Positions 9,348 through 19,361 of a stretch of DNA of 64,000 bases are shown piece by piece. The notes beneath the pieces were generated by a model, which had not been told where the DNA came from, made no database searches, and saw only the letters and a list, made by a program, of their open reading frames with translations. Source of the DNA: Ruegeria sp. 6PALISEP08. Its GTDB lineage: Bacteria > Pseudomonadota > Alphaproteobacteria > Rhodobacterales > Rhodobacteraceae. The DNA is taken from assembly GCF_001238295.1 (NCBI RefSeq), contig NZ_LGXZ01000005.1, positions 186,001 through 250,000 on the forward strand, given 5' to 3'. The position numbers and the translations under genes are program-made. The first letter of the stretch is position 1; each line of letters begins with the position of its first letter.

Positions 9348-10277
9348 ATGAACTGGATCACAAATTACGTCCGTCCCCGGATCAACTCGATCTTCTCGCG
9401 CCGCGAGGTGCCAGAAAACCTCTGGCATAAATGCGACGAGTGCGGAACGATGCTGTTCCACCGCGAACTGGCAGAGAACCAGAATGTCTGCACCCAATGC
9501 GACCACCACATGGCGATTACACCTCGTGACCGGTTCAAGCACCTGTTCGATGGTGGTATCTTCTCAGAAGTTGACGTTCCGGCCCCCAAGGACGACCCGC
9601 TGCAATTCCGCGATCAGAAGAAATATCCCGACCGTATGAAAGCGGCGCAGAAAAAGACCGGCGAAAAAGAAGCGATGCTGGTTGCTTTGGGTGAAATTGG
9701 CCGCACTCCGATTGTCGCAGCTGCGCAGGACTTTTCCTTTATGGGCGGGTCGATGGGCATGTATGTCGGCAACGCGATCATTGCTGCCGCCCAAGAGGCA
9801 GTAAAGCTCAAGCGTCCACTGATCCTGTTTTCCGCTGCTGGCGGCGCACGGATGCAGGAAGGTATCCTCAGCCTGATGCAAATGCCGCGGACCACTGTTG
9901 CGGTTGAGATGCTGAAAGAGGCGAAACTGCCCTATATCGTCGTTCTGACACACCCCACCACCGGGGGTGTAACAGCGTCTTACGCGATGCTGGGCGACGT
10001 CCATATCTCGGAACCCAACGCCTTGATCTGCTTTGCCGGTCCCCGCGTTATTGAACAAACGATTCGGGAAAAACTGCCCGAAGGGTTCCAGCGCGCCGAA
10101 TATCTGTTGGATCACGGTATGCTGGACCGTGTCACCAAGCGTACCAAAATGCGTGATGAGCTAATTTCCATCACCCGAATGCTGATGAAGCAGCCTCCGG
10201 CAATCATGGGCGATCTGCCCCCGCCAACACCCGAAGAAGCTGCTGAGGCACCGGCCGAAGAGACCAGCCAGAAATGA
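9348..10277 (+). CDS. accD: Acetyl-CoA carboxylase carboxyltransferase subunit beta
   Basis: 309 residues, the family's usual length. An N-terminal zinc ribbon uses C29, C32, C48 and C51 (CDECG...CTQCD). The crotonase-like carboxyltransferase core carries [11 protein letters not shown] and the glycine-rich [12 protein letters not shown] and [13 protein letters not shown], which form the CoA and biotin pockets. With AccA it moves the carboxyl group from biotin to acetyl-CoA, giving malonyl-CoA for fatty acid synthesis. The C-terminal tail is Pro/Glu-rich and low in complexity. Its stop overlaps the folC start by 4 nt, the accD-folC pairing seen in many proteobacteria. Confidence 0.97.
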   Translation: MNWITNYVRPRINSIFSRREVPENLWHKCDECGTMLFHRELAENQNVCTQCDHHMAITPRDRFKHLFDGGIFSEVDVPAPKDDPLQFRDQKKYPDRMKAAQKKTGEKEAMLVALGEIGRTPIVAAAQDFSFMGGSMGMYVGNAIIAAAQEAVKLKRPLILFSAAGGARMQEGILSLMQMPRTTVAVEMLKEAKLPYIVVLTHPTTGGVTASYAMLGDVHISEPNALICFAGPRVIEQTIREKLPEGFQRAEYLLDHGMLDRVTKRTKMRDELISITRMLMKQPPAIMGDLPPPTPEEAAEAPAEETSQK

Positions 10278-11548
10278 CCGCTCAAACATCTGACGCCATT
10301 CTAGATCGGATGATGGCGTTGCACCCCAAGATCATTGATCTGACCTTGGACCGCGTCTGGCGTCTTCTGGCTGCGCTGGATCATCCGCAGCTCAAGCTGC
10401 CTCCGGTTATCCATATTGCCGGTACCAATGGCAAAGGTTCGACTCAGGCCATGATCCGCGCCGGGCTTGAGGGGGCAGGGCGCTCGGTACATGCTTATAC
10501 CTCGCCTCACTTGGCGCGATTTCATGAGCGAATTCGTCTTGCTGGAAAACTGATTTCAGAACCCGATCTGACCGCAGTTCTGGACGAATGCTACGCCGCG
10601 AATGGCGGTGAAAACATCACCTATTTCGAAATCACCACCTGTGCCGCTTTGTTGGCGTTCGCCCGAGCAAAAGCGGACTATACTCTTCTTGAGGTTGGCC
10701 TGGGCGGGCGTCTGGACGCTACCAACGTGGTCGAAAATCCAGCCGTGACTGTAATTACGCCAGTTTCGATCGACCACGAGCAGTTTCTGGGCGATACTCT
10801 GGGCAAGATCGCCGCCGAAAAAGCCGGGATCATCAAACCCGGCGTGCCCTGCATCGTCGGCCCTCAACAAGACGAAGCTCTTGAGGTCATTGAATACACG
10901 GCCGCCCGTTTGGGCGCGCCGTTGTTGGTCCATGGTCAACATTGGCATGTGTATGAAGAAAACGGTCGCTTGATCTATCAGGACGAGACCGGGCTGCGGG
11001 ATCTTCCACTGCCCAACCTGCTGGGCGCACACCAAATTCAGAACGCGGGCGCAGCTCTGGCGGTTTTGCGCCATCTGGATATGGGCGATGATGCCTATGA
11101 GGCAGCCGTGACCAAAGCCGAATGGCCGGCCCGTATGCAAAGCCTGAAAACCGGCCCGTTGGTCGAACAGGCACCACAGGCCGAACTTTGGCTGGATGGC
11201 GGTCATAATGCGGCAGCGGGTATTGCGCTGGCTGATGTGCTGGCAAAGCTGCCTCAGAAACCGACGCACATGATCTGCGGTATGCTCAACACAAAGGATG
11301 TGACCGGGTATCTCGCACCTCTGGCCGGGCAGGCTGCAAGTCTGACGGCCGTTTCGATTCCGGGAGAGGCCGCTACGCTCAGCGCAGAAGAAACTGCGGC
11401 TGCGGCGGCAAAAGTCAACTTGCCAGCGTCTACTGCAAACAGCGTGTCAGACGCGCTGGAGGCGATCACAAGCCAGGATCCTCAAGCCCGCGTTTTGATC
11501 TGCGGTTCGCTCTACCTTGCGGGCAATATCCTGCGCGAAAACGGCTAG
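10274..11548 (+). CDS. folC: Bifunctional dihydrofolate / folylpolyglutamate synthase
   Basis: 424 residues, a Mur-ligase-type fold. The P-loop [13 protein letters not shown] is near residue 50, the folate-binding segment [13 protein letters not shown] near 78, and the metal-binding region [14 protein letters not shown] near 142, followed by [24 protein letters not shown]. The C-terminal ligase domain contains [10 protein letters not shown]. It adds glutamate to dihydropteroate and extends the glutamyl tail of folates in the cytoplasm. It starts inside the accD stop codon and is followed by the convergent zapE gene. Confidence 0.95.
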   Translation: MTAQTSDAILDRMMALHPKIIDLTLDRVWRLLAALDHPQLKLPPVIHIAGTNGKGSTQAMIRAGLEGAGRSVHAYTSPHLARFHERIRLAGKLISEPDLTAVLDECYAANGGENITYFEITTCAALLAFARAKADYTLLEVGLGGRLDATNVVENPAVTVITPVSIDHEQFLGDTLGKIAAEKAGIIKPGVPCIVGPQQDEALEVIEYTAARLGAPLLVHGQHWHVYEENGRLIYQDETGLRDLPLPNLLGAHQIQNAGAALAVLRHLDMGDDAYEAAVTKAEWPARMQSLKTGPLVEQAPQAELWLDGGHNAAAGIALADVLAKLPQKPTHMICGMLNTKDVTGYLAPLAGQAASLTAVSIPGEAATLSAEETAAAAAKVNLPASTANSVSDALEAITSQDPQARVLICGSLYLAGNILRENG

Positions 11549-11608
11549 GCACGTGCCGCACCCCTTCATCTGGCCCTAAGTGCACCATAGGAGCCCGCGC
11601 AGCATGTC

Positions 11609-11623
11609 GGGGGCAAAGCCCCC
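11609..11623 (-). terminator. Short GC hairpin after zapE and folC stops
   Basis: GGGGGC-AAA-GCCCCC forms a 6-bp stem with a 3-nt loop, 4 nt beyond the zapE stop and 61 nt beyond the folC stop. No T-run follows, so it is a plausible weak bidirectional terminator or mRNA-end hairpin, not a classical one. Confidence 0.5.
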
Positions 11624-11626
11624 TAC

Positions 11627-12685
11627 TTATGTCCCCCAATCTTTATCCTGCATCTCCCGCAGGCGTGAGGCGGTGCGTTCAAATTCGAACGTCCCTTCAC
11701 CTTCCACATACAGCATCTCGGGCTCGGCCGCTGCTGAACAGATCAAGCGTACCCGGGACTCATAAAGCGCATCGATAAGGGTCACGAACCGCTTGGCTTC
11801 GTTAAAGTTGTTCCGCGACAAGCGTGGGATGTCTTCGAGCACCAGCACTTTCACCGCGTCGGCTATTGCCAGATAGTCAGCAGGTCCCAACATCCGTCCA
11901 CACAGATCGTAGAACGAGGCCCGTGCGACCCCGTTGCGAAATGCGGGCAGTTCAACGGCGCGGCCGTTGACTTGCAAAACAAGCGGTTCCGCAGGGCCGC
12001 CTGCAAGGTCCACCCAAACCTCTCGGATTTTCTGCCGGGCTTCCGGGCCGATTGGCGCAAAATAAACCGGCGCGCCTTCCAGCCGGTTTTGGCGGTAATC
12101 CGTCGGCGAAACCAGCTCCCAAACCCGAAGCTGTTCTTTGATATGCGCAATGAAAGGCAGGAACAGCTGCCTGTTCAGACCGTCCTTATAAAGATCATCC
12201 GGGTGCCGGTTCGAGGTCGTTACCACCACCACGCCCCCCTCATGCAATAGGTCGAACAGACGTCCGACAATCATTGCATCGGTGATATCCGTAATCTGCA
12301 TCTCATCAAATGCCAGTAACCGGACGGATTTGACTACATCTTTGGCCACAGGTGCCAGGGCATCCTCGACATTCTCTTTCCGAGCCTTGTGCATCCCAGC
12401 ATGGATTTCCTGCATGAACGCATGGAAATGGACACGCCGCGCAGGTATTTCGCCTAGCGTTTCGACAAACATATCCATCAGCATCGATTTGCCGCGTCCG
12501 ACCCCTCCCCAAAGATACAAACCTTTGGGTGGCGGAGGAGCCTTGCGAAAGAACCCGCGTTTGACCGGCTCAGACAGCGCCGCACGGATACGTTCGAATT
12601 GAGGCAGAACAGCCTCTTGTGCGTCATCGCGGGTCAGGGTTCCATCCGCGACGCGGGCCTCGTATAGCGATATCAGATCCGTCAT
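11627..12685 (-). CDS. zapE: Cell division protein ZapE (AFG1-like AAA ATPase)
   Basis: About 352 residues from the ATG at 12685 (MTDLISLYEARVADGTL...), which fits the family better than a longer frame that adds 37 basic residues. Walker A is LWGGVGRGKSMLMDMF, Walker B is LLAFDEMQITDI, and VVVTTSNRHPDDLY holds a sensor-1-like region. Family members are cytoplasmic P-loop ATPases; E. coli ZapE is linked to the Z-ring under stress and at low oxygen. It is convergent with folC and divergent from the MFS gene at 12835, with 149 nt of shared upstream DNA in which I recognise no operator. Confidence 0.93.
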   Translation of the reverse strand: MTDLISLYEARVADGTLTRDDAQEAVLPQFERIRAALSEPVKRGFFRKAPPPPKGLYLWGGVGRGKSMLMDMFVETLGEIPARRVHFHAFMQEIHAGMHKARKENVEDALAPVAKDVVKSVRLLAFDEMQITDITDAMIVGRLFDLLHEGGVVVVTTSNRHPDDLYKDGLNRQLFLPFIAHIKEQLRVWELVSPTDYRQNRLEGAPVYFAPIGPEARQKIREVWVDLAGGPAEPLVLQVNGRAVELPAFRNGVARASFYDLCGRMLGPADYLAIADAVKVLVLEDIPRLSRNNFNEAKRFVTLIDALYESRVRLICSAAAEPEMLYVEGEGTFEFERTASRLREMQDKDWGT

Positions 12686-12834
12686 AACTCTGAGCCTTAA
12701 ACGCCCTATCGCCCGTTGAAAAGAAACCAATTTTCGTGGCACATCAAATTTGCTTATCCGTGACCGCAAATCTGCTGAATTGACGTCGCCTGCCAAAGCG
12801 ATACGGTCCTTCGGGCGAAACGCCCGAGGTCCCG

Positions 12835-14070
12835 ATGCCCCAATCCGCCCGCTTGCTGAATCCGATCCTGATCGTCGGATGCATCGTCGTCACAGTCAGT
12901 TTTGCCGTGCGTGCATCGTTCGGCGTGTTCCAGATTCCAATTGCGGATGAGTTTGGTTGGTTGCGTACTGATTTCTCAATGGCAATTGCCATCCAAAACC
13001 TGGCGTGGGGCATCGGACAACCGATCTTTGGCGCGATTGCTGAGAAGGTGGGTGATCGCAAGGCGATCGTGATCGGTGCTCTGACCTATGCTGCCGGTAT
13101 GGTGCTTTCGGCGTGGTCCGTCACGCCGTTCGAGCACCAAATCTATGCGTGGCTGGTCGGTTTCGGTATCGCTGGTACCGGGTTCGGTGTTGTCCTGGCC
13201 GTAGTTGGACGCGCGTCTTCTGACGAAAACCGTTCTATGTCGCTTGCGATCGTCACAGCCGCAGGCAGTTTCGGGCAGGTTCTCGGCGCGCCCATCGCCG
13301 AATGGCTCATGACCTTCCTGCCCTGGCAGCAGGTTTTCATCATATTTGCGGTTGCGATCCTGGCGCTTGTGCTTGCCCTGCCTTTCATGCGCGCGCCGAA
13401 ACCCGTCAACAAGGCGGAACTGCAAGAAAGCATGGGCGAGATTTTAGGTAAGGCGTTCCGCGATCCTTCTTATGCTTTGATTTTTCTGGGGTTCTTCAGT
13501 TGCGGATATCAGTTGGGGTTCATCACCGCCCATTTCCCGGCCTTTGTGACCGAGATGTGTGGCCCGATCCAGCCCGGTGGTGTCTTGCATTCCCTCGGCA
13601 TCACCTCGACCTCAGCGCTTGGGGCCGTGTCGATTTCGCTGATTGGTTTGGCCAATATCGGCGGTACGTTGCTGGCAGGATGGGCGGGGAACCATTTTCC
13701 CAAGAAATACCTGTTGGCCGCCGTTTATACGGGTCGAACATTGGCTGCGGCGTTGTTTTTCTTGCTCCCGATCACGCCGCTTTCGGTCATCGTGTTCTCG
13801 CTGGTGATGGGATCGCTCTGGCTGGCCACTGTGCCGCTAACGTCGGGTCTTGTGGCGCATCTTTACGGTTTGCGGTATATGGGCACGCTGTACGGTATTA
13901 TCTTCTTCAGCCATCAGCTTGGTAGCTTTCTGGGCGTCTGGCTGGGCGGTCGCATGTATGACCAGTTCGGCGATTACAGCACGGTCTGGTGGATTGGCGT
14001 CGCAATCGGGGCGTTCAGCGCAATCGTGCATTTGCCCATCCGCGAAAACCGCTCGGCCATCCCGGCCTGA
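12835..14070 (+). CDS. MFS transporter, monocarboxylate/oxalate-formate-type
   Basis: 411 residues with 12 hydrophobic segments. The pattern in helix 1 (VRASFGVFQIPIADEFGWLRTDFS) and the first loop (GAIAEKVGDRKAIVIG) fits the OFA/MCT-like branch of the major facilitator superfamily, whose members move small carboxylates. The loop between helices 6 and 7 is short. It has its own upstream region, divergent from zapE. The downstream aldolase/dehydrogenase gene is convergent, so no substrate can be drawn from context. The start ATG is preceded by a weak GAGG-like site (cgaggtccc). Confidence 0.8.
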   Translation: MPQSARLLNPILIVGCIVVTVSFAVRASFGVFQIPIADEFGWLRTDFSMAIAIQNLAWGIGQPIFGAIAEKVGDRKAIVIGALTYAAGMVLSAWSVTPFEHQIYAWLVGFGIAGTGFGVVLAVVGRASSDENRSMSLAIVTAAGSFGQVLGAPIAEWLMTFLPWQQVFIIFAVAILALVLALPFMRAPKPVNKAELQESMGEILGKAFRDPSYALIFLGFFSCGYQLGFITAHFPAFVTEMCGPIQPGGVLHSLGITSTSALGAVSISLIGLANIGGTLLAGWAGNHFPKKYLLAAVYTGRTLAAALFFLLPITPLSVIVFSLVMGSLWLATVPLTSGLVAHLYGLRYMGTLYGIIFFSHQLGSFLGVWLGGRMYDQFGDYSTVWWIGVAIGAFSAIVHLPIRENRSAIPA

Positions 14071-14120
14071 GGCCAGTTTCCAAGCCGCAGGTCAGGGGGC
14101 GATGCAAGAGCTGTTGGGCA

Positions 14121-16157
14121 TTATCGCAGTTCGGCTTCGGTGTTGCCTCCATCTACGGTCACAACATGTCCCGTGGTGCGCTCCATCAGTGCCAAGGCGA
14201 CGAAGGCATCTGCCACATGCCGCGCCTCAACTTCGCGGCCAAGCAGGTTGCCGGACATATAGGTTTCTTCAGACACCCCGCGCGCTGCGGCGCGTTCCTG
14301 AATGAACCCGTCCGTCAACAGTCCGGATCGAATGCGGTCGGCATTCATGCCGTTGACGCGAACACCATGTTCGGCCAGTTCAAGCGTCAGTTGGCGCATC
14401 AGGAACAGGGTGGCGGCTTTGGGCGTACCATACGCGCCCATATTGCGGCCTGGATTTATGGACTGTTTCGAGATGTTGAACAAGATCTGACCACCCCGGC
14501 CTTGTGCCCGCATCACCTGCGCGGCGCGTGTTGCAAAAACCTTATGGGCAAAGAAGTTCAGCTCGAAAGCTTGGCGAAACTCTTCATCCCCAAGCTCCAG
14601 CAACGCGCCCGAGGTCGCAGTCCCGGCGTTGGAGACAAGAATGTCGAGACCCCCAAACCGATGGACCGCAGCAGCCATTGCTGCGTCTGGGGCATCCTTG
14701 TCGGTTACATCGCAGGCAAATGTTGCGTGCCAGGAACCCAGGTCTGATCGGGCCACTTCCAGTGCTGTCTCATCCCGATCCACCAAAAGGATGTTGGCCC
14801 CGGCGCGTGCAAAGGCTTTGGCTGTCGCCAGCCCAATTGCACCCGCACCGCCGGTGACCATCACGATCCGGCCTTGCAACGGCGGAGGTGCGCTCTTGCC
14901 AAGTTTTGCCTGCTCAAGTGACCAGTATTCGCAATCGAAACGGTCTTTTTCACCGATCGGGTAAAATCCGCCCGCGTCTTCACCCACGGACCGGACACGA
15001 ACATTCTGCTCTGCAAGGTCCGCAGCGATTGAGGCGGCCTTGGCGTTTGCACCAATACCCAACAGTCCGACGCCTTCGATCCACGCGTGTTTGGGATCTG
15101 GCGTCAGCAACGTCTTGGGTTCATCCGCCTGTGGTGCCTGCCGGTCAAAATATGCGCGATAAGCGTCAGCGAAAGCTTCGACTTTTGCCTTAAGCTGCGC
15201 CCTTCCGGCGGCAAGGTCAGACGCGCGCAGAACAAGCGGGCATCCTTTTGTGCGCAACACATGATCCGGCGAAGCCATGCCGCGCTGGGATAGCTCCTCA
15301 AGATCCGACCGGTCAAAGAACTGCATGACTTCCGGTCCGTTACGCAGATCGAAGACAGGCATAGCATCGTCTCGTTGGGCCGCGACCTCCGCGATGACCC
15401 CGCGCAGGATCGGCAGGGCGTCAAGGTTCGTTGCGGGATCGCGCCGTCCGATCGTCGTCAGCTTTTTCATGCCGAAATAGGCAGCGACCTCATTGGTATG
15501 CGAAACGATCCGGTCATAGCTTTCCCGGGCCGTGGCACCAAAGGTGAAATGCCCATGATTGAGCAGCAAAAGCCCTTCGACATTTGGATTTGCGTCGAAC
15601 ACTTCTGCCGCTTTCTTCGCCAAGCCGAAGCCTGGCATAATGTAAGGCACGATGCCCAGCCGGTCGCCAAATATCTTACGACAGATTTCCTCGGCATTGG
15701 GCAGGTTTGCCAATACCAGAAATGGGGTCGCATGTGTGTGGTCCACGTATTTGTGCGGTAGAAACGCATGAAGCAACGTCTCGACAGACGGGTTCGGAGA
15801 GCCGGAGTCCAACAGGTTGGCACGCTGAACGTTGACCATCTGGAAATCAGAGAGATGACCCAGTGCGCGCAGTTCCATCAGTGGATCCAGCCAAACCCCA
15901 GGCAAGCCCGGCGCCTCGATACTGTCCAGATCCCATCCTGACCCTTTGACATGAAGAACACGCTGCGGCGTGCCAAACAGATCCGGGCGCGACAGCTTGA
16001 CCGAAGTGTTGCCGCCACCATGCATCAACAGATCGGGGTTCTGACCAATAAGCCGCGAGGTGTAGACACGTTCACCCAGTTCCTGATCGGCCGGATCGGC
16101 CCCTGCCTGTTCGCGCCATTTCTGGGCCTCGTCTGCCTTGTACCAGTTTTCAATCAT
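14121..16157 (-). CDS. Fused class II aldolase / short-chain dehydrogenase (RhaD-ADH type), candidate 5-methylthioribulose- or 5-deoxyribulose-1-phosphate aldolase
   Basis: About 678 residues from ATG 16157. The N-terminal half is a class II zinc aldolase: MHGGGNTSVK near the start, DHTHATPFLVL and LLLNHGHFTFG supply the metal-binding histidines. The C-terminal ~250 residues are a Rossmann-fold SDR: VTGGAGAIGLATAKAF, LVSNAGTA, and Tyr/Lys in GAYGTPKAATLF. The architecture is the one named bifunctional rhamnulose-1-phosphate aldolase/lactaldehyde dehydrogenase. However, no rhamnose gene is present, and it lies 75 nt downstream of mtnA on the same strand. I infer that it splits the ketose-1-phosphate made by MtnA into DHAP plus an aldehyde, with the SDR domain acting on the aldehyde. 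A true rhamnulose role remains possible. Confidence 0.85.
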   Translation of the reverse strand: MIENWYKADEAQKWREQAGADPADQELGERVYTSRLIGQNPDLLMHGGGNTSVKLSRPDLFGTPQRVLHVKGSGWDLDSIEAPGLPGVWLDPLMELRALGHLSDFQMVNVQRANLLDSGSPNPSVETLLHAFLPHKYVDHTHATPFLVLANLPNAEEICRKIFGDRLGIVPYIMPGFGLAKKAAEVFDANPNVEGLLLLNHGHFTFGATARESYDRIVSHTNEVAAYFGMKKLTTIGRRDPATNLDALPILRGVIAEVAAQRDDAMPVFDLRNGPEVMQFFDRSDLEELSQRGMASPDHVLRTKGCPLVLRASDLAAGRAQLKAKVEAFADAYRAYFDRQAPQADEPKTLLTPDPKHAWIEGVGLLGIGANAKAASIAADLAEQNVRVRSVGEDAGGFYPIGEKDRFDCEYWSLEQAKLGKSAPPPLQGRIVMVTGGAGAIGLATAKAFARAGANILLVDRDETALEVARSDLGSWHATFACDVTDKDAPDAAMAAAVHRFGGLDILVSNAGTATSGALLELGDEEFRQAFELNFFAHKVFATRAAQVMRAQGRGGQILFNISKQSINPGRNMGAYGTPKAATLFLMRQLTLELAEHGVRVNGMNADRIRSGLLTDGFIQERAAARGVSEETYMSGNLLGREVEARHVADAFVALALMERTTGHVVTVDGGNTEAELR

Positions 16158-16232
16158 TCTCAATCTCAGCAAGTTAAGCGCACGTGCCCCTAAGGGTTTG
16201 CGGCAGGTTCGTGTACAGGCTTAAACAAAAAG

Positions 16233-17327
16233 TTAACCAACCTTGTCCGGAAACAGGTTTGCCAGCCCTTCGGCTGAGGCAGCGCACACACCACGCTCTG
16301 TGATCAGCCCGGTCACAAGTCTGTTCGGTGTAACATCAAAAGCGGGATTGCCGGCTTCCGTACCTTTTGGGGTTACACAAACATCCGCGATTTTCCCGCT
16401 GTCATCGACACCCATGACGTGGCTCACTTCCCGTGCATCGCGTTCCTCAATCGGGATCTCGGCCACACCGTCACGTACAGTCCAGTCAATCGTGGGCGAG
16501 GGCAGGGCGACATAAAACGGCACACCATTGTCTTGCGCTGCCAAAGCCTTGAGGTAGGTGCCGATCTTATTGCACACGTCGCCTTGTGCAGTGGTGCGGT
16601 CCGTGCCGGTGATGACCAGATCAACCAGCCCGTGTTGCATCAGGTGGCCGCCGGCATTGTCCACGATGTATCGATGGGGAATGCCATGCTCACCCAATTC
16701 CCATGAGGTCAACGCACCCTGATTGCGGGGCCGGGTTTCATCCACCCAAACATGCAGGGGGATGCCCTCGTCACGCGCGTGATACATCGGGCTTGTGGCC
16801 GTACCCCAATCCACGGTTGCCAGCCAGCCCGCATTGCAATGGGTCAACAACCGTACCGGTTCACCCGCGGGTTTGCGCGCGGCGATCTCCTTGATCAGCT
16901 CCAACCCGTGTCGACCAATCGCAGCATTGATTTCGACATCTTCGTCCGCGACTTCTTGTGCCAAGGCCCAGGCGCGTTCGGCGCGATCAGACGCGGCCAG
17001 CGGCATCAGGGCCTCTCGGCATCTGTCCAAAGCCCAACGAAGGTTGATTGCGGTTGGGCGGGTTGCGTGCAGAACATCATATGCCGCATCAAACGAGGCT
17101 TCGGAACTGTCACGAGACATCTGTTCAGCTATGCCAAAAGCGGCCGTTGCGCCAATCAGAGGTGCACCCCTGACCCACATATCCCGAATTGCCGCTGCAA
17201 ACTCATCCAACGTTTTCAAGGTCACGACCCGGAAATCATGCGGCAGCCAGCGTTGATCGATGATCCGAACCTCACCCTGCGACTTGTCCCACCAAATCGA
17301 TCGATAGTGAGTGCCCTGTACTTGCAT
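16233..17327 (-). CDS. mtnA: S-methyl-5-thioribose-1-phosphate isomerase
   Basis: 364 residues, the usual length. Signature stretches are [15 protein letters not shown] near residue 50, the catalytic cysteine in [20 protein letters not shown], and the catalytic aspartate in [20 protein letters not shown]. It converts methylthioribose-1-phosphate (and, in studied homologues, 5-deoxyribose-1-phosphate) to the corresponding ketose-1-phosphate. No mtnBCD genes of the classical methionine salvage pathway, and no mtnP, mtnN or mtnK, are adjacent; instead an aldolase/SDR fusion follows. A CGGAGG-like ribosome site precedes the ATG, and a GntR/FadR-type palindrome lies 21 nt upstream of it. Confidence 0.93.
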   Translation of the reverse strand: MQVQGTHYRSIWWDKSQGEVRIIDQRWLPHDFRVVTLKTLDEFAAAIRDMWVRGAPLIGATAAFGIAEQMSRDSSEASFDAAYDVLHATRPTAINLRWALDRCREALMPLAASDRAERAWALAQEVADEDVEINAAIGRHGLELIKEIAARKPAGEPVRLLTHCNAGWLATVDWGTATSPMYHARDEGIPLHVWVDETRPRNQGALTSWELGEHGIPHRYIVDNAGGHLMQHGLVDLVITGTDRTTAQGDVCNKIGTYLKALAAQDNGVPFYVALPSPTIDWTVRDGVAEIPIEERDAREVSHVMGVDDSGKIADVCVTPKGTEAGNPAFDVTPNRLVTGLITERGVCAASAEGLANLFPDKVG

Positions 17328-17348
17328 AATGCAGCCTCCGTGTTCGAA

Positions 17349-17359
17349 TGGTCTGACCA
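17349..17359. promoter_or_regulatory. FadR-family-like operator upstream of mtnA
   Basis: TGGTCTGACCA is an 11-nt perfect palindrome (TGGTC-T-GACCA) matching the TGGTCnGACCA core recognised by FadR-subfamily GntR repressors. It begins 22 nt before the mtnA start codon on the minus strand, where a repressor would block transcription. No FadR-type gene is in the window. Confidence 0.5.
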
Positions 17360-17448
17360 GAATTCAAACATAAGGTGCGTTCTTACGCAGGACTTGTAAA
17401 CGGGCGTTTCCAGTTCGGCGTCAGTATTTTGATCGGTTGAAGGTCGCG

Positions 17449-17904
17449 CTAACCTCGCATGGCAGCGCGAATTTCCCGTTCCAAAGCATCCAGAAACCGG
17501 GACCGATCCGCTTTGCTGAACGGTCGTCCGCCACCACCCGCACCAAGTGGATTGGCCGCGCGCAGGTCTGCCATCAAGTCGCGCATCGCCAGCTGCTGAC
17601 CAATGTTGGCCGCCGTAAAGGCTTCACCATTCGGGCGCAGAACACGCGCGCCTGTCTCGACACACTTGGCGGCCAGAGGGATGTCGGATGTTACAACCAC
17701 ATCCCCAGTTCCACACCGCTCGGCGATCCACTTATCAGCCTCATCAGCACCTTCCGAGACGATGATGACCTGCACCAAAGGATTGGCCGATGGGCGAAGC
17801 CCGCCATTGGACACAAGCGCCATGGTCACTTTGTGCCGTGTTGCAACCCGTTCAGCTTCAGCCTTCACGGGGCAGGCATCGCCATCGACATAAAGCGTGG
17901 TCAC
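17449..17904 (-). CDS. YaiI/YqxD (DUF188) family protein
   Basis: 151 residues, the family's normal length. The start [18 protein letters not shown] and the middle [12 protein letters not shown] are family hallmarks of a PIN/NYN-like fold with conserved aspartates, and the C-terminal [16 protein letters not shown] is also typical. The biochemical role is not established. The GTG start overlaps the sthA stop (GTGA), so it is the last gene of an fghA-sthA-yaiI transcription unit. Confidence 0.92.
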   Translation of the reverse strand: MTTLYVDGDACPVKAEAERVATRHKVTMALVSNGGLRPSANPLVQVIIVSEGADEADKWIAERCGTGDVVVTSDIPLAAKCVETGARVLRPNGEAFTAANIGQQLAMRDLMADLRAANPLGAGGGGRPFSKADRSRFLDALEREIRAAMRG

Positions 17905-19358
17905 GCCTTCTTGGCCTCCTTCTTGGCGGGCTCGGCTGGTTGTTTGCGCACCTTGAACTCTTCGGGGATCGGCATCCGATTGAACGCATCCAGCCCGGCA
18001 ATCTTGTAGGCTTCGGCCAGAGTTGGATAGTTGAACGTGTTCTGAACGAAGTAATCCACAGTGCCCTTAAGGTTCAACACAGCCTGCGCGATGTGGATCA
18101 ACTCGGTCGCGCCTTCGCCAACGATCTGCACACCCAAGACCCGGCGGGTTTTGAGCGAGAACAGCATTTTCAGCATCCCGTGCTCCAGCCCCATGATATG
18201 CCCGCGTGATGTTTCGCGGAACCGGGCAACACCAACCTCATAAGGGATACCGCGTTCCTGCAGTTCTTCCTCGGACATGCCGCAAGTGGAAATCTCGGGC
18301 ACTGAATAGATGCCATAAGGATACCAAGGGCTTTCCGGCAACGTGGGAGTTTCAAGTGCATGACAGGCGGCCACACGTCCCTGTTGCAGCGAGGTCGAGG
18401 CCAGAGAGGGGTGCCCGATGACATCGCCGGTCGCATAGATATGAGACACAGATGTCTGATAGGTCTTGCGATCGACCTTGATCCGGTTGCGGTGGTCAGT
18501 TTCCAACCCAACGAAATCGAGATTGAGTTTTGACGTCGCGCCCATGCGCCCGGCTGCGAACAGAAGCATTTCGGCCCGAAGATGGCGACCGTTTTCCAGC
18601 GTCACTTCCACGTGCTCGCCAGCATCTTCGATCTTTTCAACAGCCGAACCCAATCGCAGGTCAACGCCGTTTTCCCGAATCTGATGGGTAAAATCATGGA
18701 TCAAACGGCTGTCGATGAAGTCCAGGAAGGTGTCGCGCGGTTCGATCAATGTCACTCGCACGTCCAGGGCCGAAAACATTGTGGCATATTCGACCCCAAT
18801 GACGCCCGCGCCAATAACGACCAGTGACCGTGGAATCTCTGCCATTTCCAGAAATTCGTCGCCGTCGACCACGGTCTTGCCGTTGAAAGGTACGTATTCC
18901 GGGCGGTAGGTTTTGGTTCCTGTGGCGATCAGAAACTTGGCAGCCGTCACCCGTGTGGTTTCACCGGCGTCGGTGGCAACTTCCACCTCATGAGGCCCAA
19001 TGAACTTGGCCAGGCCATCCAACGTTTCGACATGGTTGCGGTTGAACTGGTGCTCCAACACGTCGACCTCGTGGTCGAGCGTCATATGCAGACGGGCCTT
19101 CAGATCTTCGGCGCGGATCTGATCTTTGACCCGATATGAGCGGCCGTAAAAACTACGCTCACGCCAGCCCGAGAGGTTCAGCACCGTCTCGCGCAGGGTT
19201 TTGGATGGGATAGTGCCAGTATGGACCGACACACCACCAAACCGATCTTTGCGATCGATGACCAATACCCGACGCTTCAGTTTCCCCGCTTGAATGGCAG
19301 CGGATCGCCCCGAAGGGCCGGACCCGATGATGATCAGGTCGTAATCGTATTTGCTCAT
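17901..19358 (-). CDS. sthA: Si-specific soluble pyridine nucleotide transhydrogenase
   Basis: 485 residues of the FAD/NAD-linked disulfide reductase fold. The FAD site is [17 protein letters not shown] near residue 10 and the NAD(P) site is [15 protein letters not shown] near 180. The redox-active CxxxxC of lipoamide and glutathione reductases is absent: the region reads [17 protein letters not shown], as in SthA, where no disulfide is used. It transfers hydride between NADPH and NAD+ in the cytoplasm. The C-terminus is Lys/Ala-rich ([12 protein letters not shown]). It starts 3 nt after the fghA stop, implying co-expression with formaldehyde oxidation. Confidence 0.92.
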   Translation of the reverse strand: MSKYDYDLIIIGSGPSGRSAAIQAGKLKRRVLVIDRKDRFGGVSVHTGTIPSKTLRETVLNLSGWRERSFYGRSYRVKDQIRAEDLKARLHMTLDHEVDVLEHQFNRNHVETLDGLAKFIGPHEVEVATDAGETTRVTAAKFLIATGTKTYRPEYVPFNGKTVVDGDEFLEMAEIPRSLVVIGAGVIGVEYATMFSALDVRVTLIEPRDTFLDFIDSRLIHDFTHQIRENGVDLRLGSAVEKIEDAGEHVEVTLENGRHLRAEMLLFAAGRMGATSKLNLDFVGLETDHRNRIKVDRKTYQTSVSHIYATGDVIGHPSLASTSLQQGRVAACHALETPTLPESPWYPYGIYSVPEISTCGMSEEELQERGIPYEVGVARFRETSRGHIMGLEHGMLKMLFSLKTRRVLGVQIVGEGATELIHIAQAVLNLKGTVDYFVQNTFNYPTLAEAYKIAGLDAFNRMPIPEEFKVRKQPAEPAKKEAKKA

Positions 19359-19361
19359 GTC

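Noticed and set aside
14121-16157. Naming the aldolase/SDR fusion rhaD and assigning rhamnose catabolism
   Set aside because: The architecture allows it, but no rhamnose kinase, isomerase or transporter is nearby and mtnA is the operon partner, so the symbol was withheld.
16215-16245. CtrA-like site TTAA...TTAAC between mtnA and the aldolase gene
   Set aside because: The spacing is 8 nt, not the 7 nt required by the CtrA consensus, and it lies near the 3' end of mtnA.
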